Notes under the pieces: generated by a model
Databases searched by the model: none
Seen by the model: only the letters and a program-made list of their open reading frames with translations
What the model was told of the DNA's origin: nothing
Part shown: in pieces, positions 58,961 to 64,000 of the stretch
How positions within the stretch are numbered: position 1 is the first letter of the stretch
How the letters are laid out: the number at the start of each line of letters is the position of its first letter
Translations under genes and position numbers: made by a program
NCBI GenBank assembly: GCA_033675545.1
Contig: JAWDGP010002610.1
Span: forward strand, 1 to 64,000
Source of the DNA: Elysia crispata
Taxonomy: Eukaryota > Mollusca > Gastropoda > Plakobranchidae
Reading direction: 5' to 3'
DNA: 64,000 bases

Positions 58961-61900
58961 GTCTGTCTCTCCCTCCGTCTGTCCTCTCCTCTATTAATTC
59001 AGTCTGTCTCTCCCTCCGTCTGTCCTCTCCTCTATTAATTCAGTCTGTCTCTCCCTCCGTCTGTCCTCCCCTCTATTAATTCAGTCTGTCTCTCCCTCCG
59101 TCTGTCCTCTCCTCTATTAATTCAGTCTGTCTCTCCCTCCGTCTGTCCCCTCCTCTATTAATTCAGTCTGTCTCTCCCTCCGTCTGTCCTCCCCTCTATT
59201 AATTCAGTCTGTCTCTCCCTCCGTCTGTACACCCCTCTATTAATTCAGTCTGTCTCTCCCTCCGTCTGTCCACTCCTCTATTAATTCAGTCTGTCTCTCC
59301 CTCCGTCTGTCCTCCCCTCTATTAATTCAGTCTGTCTCTCCCTCCGTCTGTCCTCCCCTCTATTAATTCAGTCTGTCTCTCCCTCCGTCTGTCCTCCCCT
59401 CTATTAATTCAGTCTGTCTCTCCCTCCGTCTGTCCTCCCCTCTATTAATTCAGTCTGTCTCTCCCTCCGTCTGTCCTCTCCTCTATTAATTCAGTCTGTC
59501 TCTCCCTCCGTCTGTCCTCTCCTCTATTAATTCAGTCTGTCTCTCCCTCCGTCTGTCCTCTCCTCTATTAATTCAGTCTGTCTCTCCCTCCGTCTGTCCT
59601 CCCCTCTATTAATTCAGTCTGTCTCTCCCTCCGTCTGTCCTCTCCTCTATTAATTCAGTCTGTCTCTCCCTCCGTCTGTCCTCTCCTCTATTAATTCAGT
59701 CTGTCTCTCCCTTCTTCTGTCCTCTCTATTAATTCAGTCTGTCTCTCCCTCCGTCTGTCCTCCCCTCTATTAATTCAGTCTGTCTCTCCCTCCGTCTGTT
59801 CTCCCCTCTATTAATTCAGTCTGTCTCTCCCTCCGTCTGTCCTCCCTACTATTAATTCACTTTGTCTCTCCCTCCGTCTGTCCTCCCCTCTATTAATTCA
59901 GTCTGTCTCTTCCTCCGTCTGTCCTCTCCTCTATTAATTCAGTCTGTCTCTCCCTTCGTCTGTCCTCTCCACTATTAATTAAGTCTGTCTCTCCCTCCGT
60001 CTGTCCACCCCTCTATTAATTCAGTCTGTCTCTCCCTCCGTCTGTCCTCTCCTCTATTAATTCAGTCAGTCTCTCACTCCGTCTGTCTCACCATCCATTT
60101 ATTAATTCACTCTGTCTCTCCCTCCGTCTGTCCTCCCCTCTATTAATTCAGTCTGTCTCTCCCTCCGTCTGTCCTCTCCCTCTGCCAACTAGTCTGTCTC
60201 TCCCTCCGTCTGTCCTCCCCTCTATTAATTCAGTCTGTCTCTCCCTCCGTCTGTCCTCTCCTCTATTAATTCACTCTGTCTCTCCCTCCTTCTGTCCTCC
60301 CCTCTATTAATTCAGTCTGTCTGTCCCTCCGTCTGTCCTCCCTCTATTATTTCAGCCTGTCTCTCCCTCCGTCTGTCCTCTCCTCTATTAATTCAGTCTG
60401 TCTCTCCCTCCGTCTGTCCTCTCCTCTATTAATTCAGTCTGTCTCTCCCTCCTTTTGTCCTCTCCTCTATTAATTCAGTCTATCTCTCCCTCCGTCTGTC
60501 CTCTCCTCTATTAATTCAGTCTGTCTCTCCCTCCGTCTGTCCCCCTATCTATTAATTTAGTCTGTCTCTCCCTCCTTCTGTACTCCCCTCTATTAATTCA
60601 TTCTGTCTCTCCCTCCGTCTGTCCTCCCCTCTATTAATTCATTCTGTCTCTCCCTCCTTCTGTCCTCTCCTCTATTAATTCAGTCTGTCTCTCCCTCCGT
60701 CTGTCCTCTCCTCTATTAATTCAGTCTGTCTCTCCCTCCGTCTGTCCTCCCCTCTATTAATTCAGTCTGTCTCTCCCTCCTTCTGTCCTCCCCTCTATTA
60801 ATTCAGTCTGTCTCTCCCTCCGTCTGTCCTCCCCTCTATTAATTCAGTCTGTCTCTCCCTCCGTCTGTCCTCCCCTCTATTCTTTCAGTCTGTCTCTCCC
60901 TCCGTCTGTCCATCTCCTCTATTAATTCAGTCTGTCTCTCCCTCCGTCTGTCCTCTCCTCTATTAATTCAGTCTGTCTCTCCCTCCGTCTGTCCTCTCCC
61001 TTCTATTAATTCAGTCTGTCTCTCCCTCCGTCTGTCCTCTCCTCTATTAATTCAGTCTGTCTCTCCCTCCTTCTGTCCTCTCCTCTATTAATTCAGTCTG
61101 TCTCTCCCTCCGTCTGTCCTCCCCTCTATTAATTCAGTCTGTCTCTCCCTCCGTCTGTCCTCTCCTCTATTAATTCAGTCTGTCTCTCCCTCCGTCTGTC
61201 CTCTCCTCTATTAATTCAGTCTGTCTCTCCCTCCTTCTGTCCTCTCCTCTATTAATTCAGTCTGTCTCTCCCTCCGTCTGTCCTCTCCTCTATTAATTCA
61301 GTCTGTCTCTCCCTCCGTCTGTCCTCCCCTCTATTAATTCAGTCTGTCTCTCCCTCCGTCTGTCCTCTCCTCTATTAATTCAGTCTGTCTCTCCCTCCGT
61401 CTGTCCTCCCCTCTATTAATTCAGTCTGTCTCTCCCTCCGTCTGTCCTCCCCTCTATTAATTCAGTCTGTCTCTCCCTCCGTCTGTCCTCTCCTCTATTA
61501 ATTCAGTCTGTCTCTCCCTCCTTCTGTCCTCCCCTCTATTAATTCAGTCTGTCTCTCCCTCCGTCTGTCCTCCCCTCTATTAATTCAGTCTGTCTCTCCC
61601 TCCGTCTGTCCTCCCCTCTATTAATTCAGTCTGTCTCTCCCTCCGTCTGTCCGCCCCTCTATTAATTCACTCTGTCTCTCTCCCTCCTTTTGTCCTCCCC
61701 TCTATTAATTCAGTCTGTCTCTCCCTCCGTCTGTCCTCCCTCTATTAATTCAGTCTGTCTCTCCCTCCGTCTGTCCTCTCCTCTATTAATTTAGTCTGTC
61801 TCTCCCTCCGTCTGTCCTCTCCTCTATTAATTCAGTCTGTCTCTCCCTCCGTCTGTCCTCCCCTCTATTAATTCAGTCTGTCTCTCCCTCCGTCTGTCCT

Positions 61901-63199
61901 CTCCTCTATTAATTCACTCTGTCTCTCCCTCCGTCTGTCCTCCCCTCTATTAATTCACTCTGTCTCTCCCTCCGTCTGTCCTCCCCTCTATTAATTCAGT
62001 CTGTCTCTCCCTCCGTCTGTCCTCCCCTCTATTAATTCAGTCTGTCTCTCCCTCCGTCTGTCCTCCCCTCTATTAATTCAGTCTGTCTCTCCCTCCGTCT
62101 GTCCTCTCCTCTATTAATTCAGTCTGTCTCTTCCTCCGTCTGTCCTCCCCTCTATTAATTCAGTCTGTCTCTCCCTCCGTCTGTCCTCTCCTCTATTAAT
62201 TCAGTCTGTCTCTCCCTCCGTCTGTCCTCTCCTCTATTAATTCAGTCTGTCTCTCCCTCCGTCTGTCCTCTCCTCTATTAATTCAGTCTGTCTCTCCCTC
62301 CGTCTGTCCTCCTCTCTATTAATTCAGTCTGTCTCTTCCTCCGTCTGTCCTCTCCTCTATTAATTCAGTCTGTCTCTCCCTCCGTCTGTCCTCCACTCTA
62401 TTAATTCAGTCTGTCTCTCCCTCCGTCTGTCCTCTCCTCTATTAATTCAGTCTGTCTCTCCCTCCGTCTGTCCTCCCCTCTATTAATTCAGTCTGTCTCT
62501 CCCTCCGTCTGTCCTCTCCTCTATTAATTCAGTCTGTCTCTCCCTCCTTCTGTCCTCCCCTCTATTAATTCAGTCTGTCTCTCCCTCCGTCTGTCCTCTC
62601 CTCTATTAATTCAGTCTGTCTCTCCCTCCTTCTGTCCTCCCCTCTATTAATTCAGTCTGTCTCTCCCTCCGTCTGTCCTCCCCTCTATTAATTCAGTCTG
62701 TCTCTCCCTCCGTCTGTCCACCCCTCTATTAATTCAGTCTGTCTCTCCCTCCGTCTGTCCTCTCCTCTATTAATTCAGTCTGTCTCTCCCTCCGTCTGTC
62801 CACCCCTCTATTAATTCAGTCTGTCTCTCCCTCCGTCTGTCCTCCCCTCTATTAATTCAGTCTGTCTCTCCCTCCGTCTGTCCTCTCCTCTATTAATTCA
62901 GTCTGTCTCTCCCTCCGTCTGTCCTCCCCTCTATTAATTCAGTCTGTCTCTCCCTCCGTCTGTCCTCCCCTCTATTAATTCAGTCTGTCTCTCCCTCCTT
63001 CTGTCCTCCCCTCTATTAATTAAGTCTGTCTCTCCCTCCGTCTGTCCTCCCCTCTATTAATTCACTCTGTCTCTCCCTCCTTCTGTCCTCTCCTCTATTA
63101 ATTCAGTCTGTCTCTCCCTCCGTCTGTCCTCTCCTCTATTAATTCACTCTGTCTCTCCCTCCGTCTGTCCTCTCCTCTATTAATTCAGTCTGTCTCTCC

Positions 63200-63440
63200 C
63201 TCCGTCTCTCCTCCCCTCTATTAATTCACTCTGTCTCTTCCTCCTTCTGTCCTCTCCTCTATTAATTCAGTCTGTCTCTCCCTCCGTCTGTCCTCTCCTG
63301 TATTAATTTAGTCTGTCTCGTCTTACTTCTGTCCTCTCCTCTATTAATTCAGTCTGTCTCTCCCTCCGTCTGTCCATCCCTCTATTAATTCAGTCTGTTT
63401 CTCCCTCCATCTGTCCTCTCCTCTATTAATTCAGTCTGTT
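63200..63440 (+). repeat. Variant cluster related to 22.74-22.93 kb and 6.2-6.5 kb
   Basis: CTCTTCCTCC with a TTC end is followed by CTGTATTAATTTAG and TCTCGTCTTACTTC (63,316), matching 22,741-22,925. Directly after it, CATCCC with GTTTCTCCCTCCATC matches the cassette at 6,190 and 6,477. Confidence 0.8.
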
Positions 63441-64000
63441 TCTCCCTCCGTCTGTCCTCTCCTCTATTAATTCAGTCTGTCTCTCCCTCCGTCTGTCCTT
63501 CGCTCTAATAATTCAGTCTGTCTCTCCCTCCGTCTGTCCATCCCTCTATTAATTCAGTCTGTCTCTCCCTCCGTCTGTCCTCTTCTCTTGTAATTCACTC
63601 TGTCTCCCTCCGTCTGTCCTCTCTCAATTAATTCAGTCTGTCTCTCCCTCCGTCTGTCCTCCTCTCTATTAATTCAGTCTGTCTCTCCCTCCGTCTGTCC
63701 TCCTCTCTATTAATTCAGTCTGTCTCTTCCTCCGTCTGTCCTCTCTTCTATTAATTCACTCTGTCTCTCCCTCCGTCTGTCCTCTCCTCTATTAATTCAG
63801 TCTGTCTCTCCCTCCGTCTGTCTTATCCTCTATTAATTTAGTCTGTCTCTCCCCTTTCTGTCCTCTTCTCTATTAATTCAGTCTGTCTCTCCCTCCGTCT
63901 GTCCTCTCCTCTATTAATTCAGTCTGTCTCTCCCTCCGTCTGTCCTCTCCTCTATTAATTCAGTCTGTCTCTCCCTCCGTCTGTCCTCCCTCTATTAATT

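Larger units (their letters stand above)
1..64000 (+). repeat. 41-bp satellite/minisatellite array, whole window
   Basis: The same 41-bp unit repeats head to tail throughout, always in the same orientation. The unit starts TGTCCTCTCCTCT, continues ATTAATTCA, then GTCTGTCTCTCCCTCC, and ends GTC or TTC. In the G version it holds 17 T, 16 C, 4 A and 4 G, so the + strand is about 80% pyrimidine. It carries ATTAAT (an AseI site) and GTCTC (a BsmAI site) once each, so AseI should give a 41-bp ladder. Because 41 is not a multiple of 3, the TAA in TATTAATT enters every forward frame once per three units, and the reverse strand has stops in two frames per unit. The consensus has no ATG on either strand. 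Both window ends lie inside a unit, so the array continues beyond them. The unit is minisatellite-sized and the array satellite-sized. Chromosomal location and species cannot be told from the sequence. Confidence 0.98.
43500..64000 (+). repeat. Mixed CTCTCC/CTCCCC array domain with recurring cassettes
   Basis: Mostly near-perfect units, G at position 39, with position 8 mixed. Long stretches (about 45,900-48,000 and 48,800-53,300) show little but the T/C choice at position 8. Rare-variant cassettes recur within this domain and link it to 22.9, 27.0, 32.2, 38.6 and 42.7 kb. Divergence rises again after about 63,200. The window ends inside a unit. Confidence 0.88.

Noticed and set aside
1-64000. 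CRISPR array
   Set aside because: Units are contiguous and 41 bp long with no unique spacers; variation is point changes in a single unit.
1-64000. Coding tandem-repeat protein (mucin-like or silk-like gene)
   Set aside because: A 41-bp period shifts frame at each unit, and TAA in the core interrupts every forward frame within three units. Reverse frames are stopped even sooner.
1-64000. Telomeric, rDNA, tRNA or transposon sequence inside the array
   Set aside because: I saw no TTAGGG-type runs, no conserved RNA gene boxes, and no interruption longer than about 50 bp that is not recognisable as altered repeat.
1-64000. An undescribed multi-gene biological system
   Set aside because: There is no gene in the window. 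The only organised signal is the repeat and its block structure.

Overview
The whole window is one tandem-repeat array. A 41-bp, pyrimidine-rich unit is repeated head to tail, always in the same orientation, from the first base to the last (about 1,560 unit-lengths). I see no gene, RNA gene, transposon, CRISPR array or regulatory site. The window opens and closes inside the repeat, so the full array is longer than 64 kb. An array this long of a non-coding 41-bp unit means satellite (long minisatellite) DNA of a eukaryotic genome. A fish-like vertebrate is my guess from the CT-rich style, but nothing in the sequence fixes the taxon.

The unit, starting at base 1, reads TGTCCTCTCCTCT, then the AT-rich core ATTAATTCA, then GTCTGTCTCTCCCTCC, then GTC or TTC. 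It is about 80% pyrimidine on the + strand and about 46-49% GC. It looks like two related half-units (25 and 16 bp), each beginning GTCTGTC, with the AT-rich core only in the longer one. Unit positions quoted below use this numbering: the G/T choice is position 39, the CTCTCC/CTCCCC choice is position 8, the CAG/CAC choice is position 23, and the CTATTA/CTAGTA choice is position 15.

Layout: (1) 1-2,110 is almost perfect, with 51 units in exact 41-bp phase that differ mainly at position 39. (2) 2,111-17,530 is strongly diverged, with many small indels and substitutions. Under that noise lies a higher-order repeat, clearest at 13.4-17.5 kb, with a period near 1.33 kb and a shorter version near 0.88 kb. 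(3) 17,531-22,125 is near-perfect again. (4) 22,126-24,490 is moderately diverged. (5) 24,491-31,000 is near-perfect, almost all G at position 39, with mixed position 8. (6) 31,000-43,500 is dominated by the CTCCCC subfamily and holds multi-unit duplications, one with an offset of exactly 2,009 bp (49 units). (7) 43,500-64,000 is mixed and carries variant 'cassettes' that recur kilobases apart.

The biology visible here is the history of the array itself: local duplication of one to several units, duplication of blocks of tens of units, and identical clusters of rare linked variants 2-40 kb apart. This is the pattern expected from unequal exchange or copy-and-paste repair in a satellite. The diverged 15-kb stretch has sharp edges and recurring odd substitutions, so uncorrected long-read sequence in the assembly must be considered there. 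I found no coding or defence-type system.
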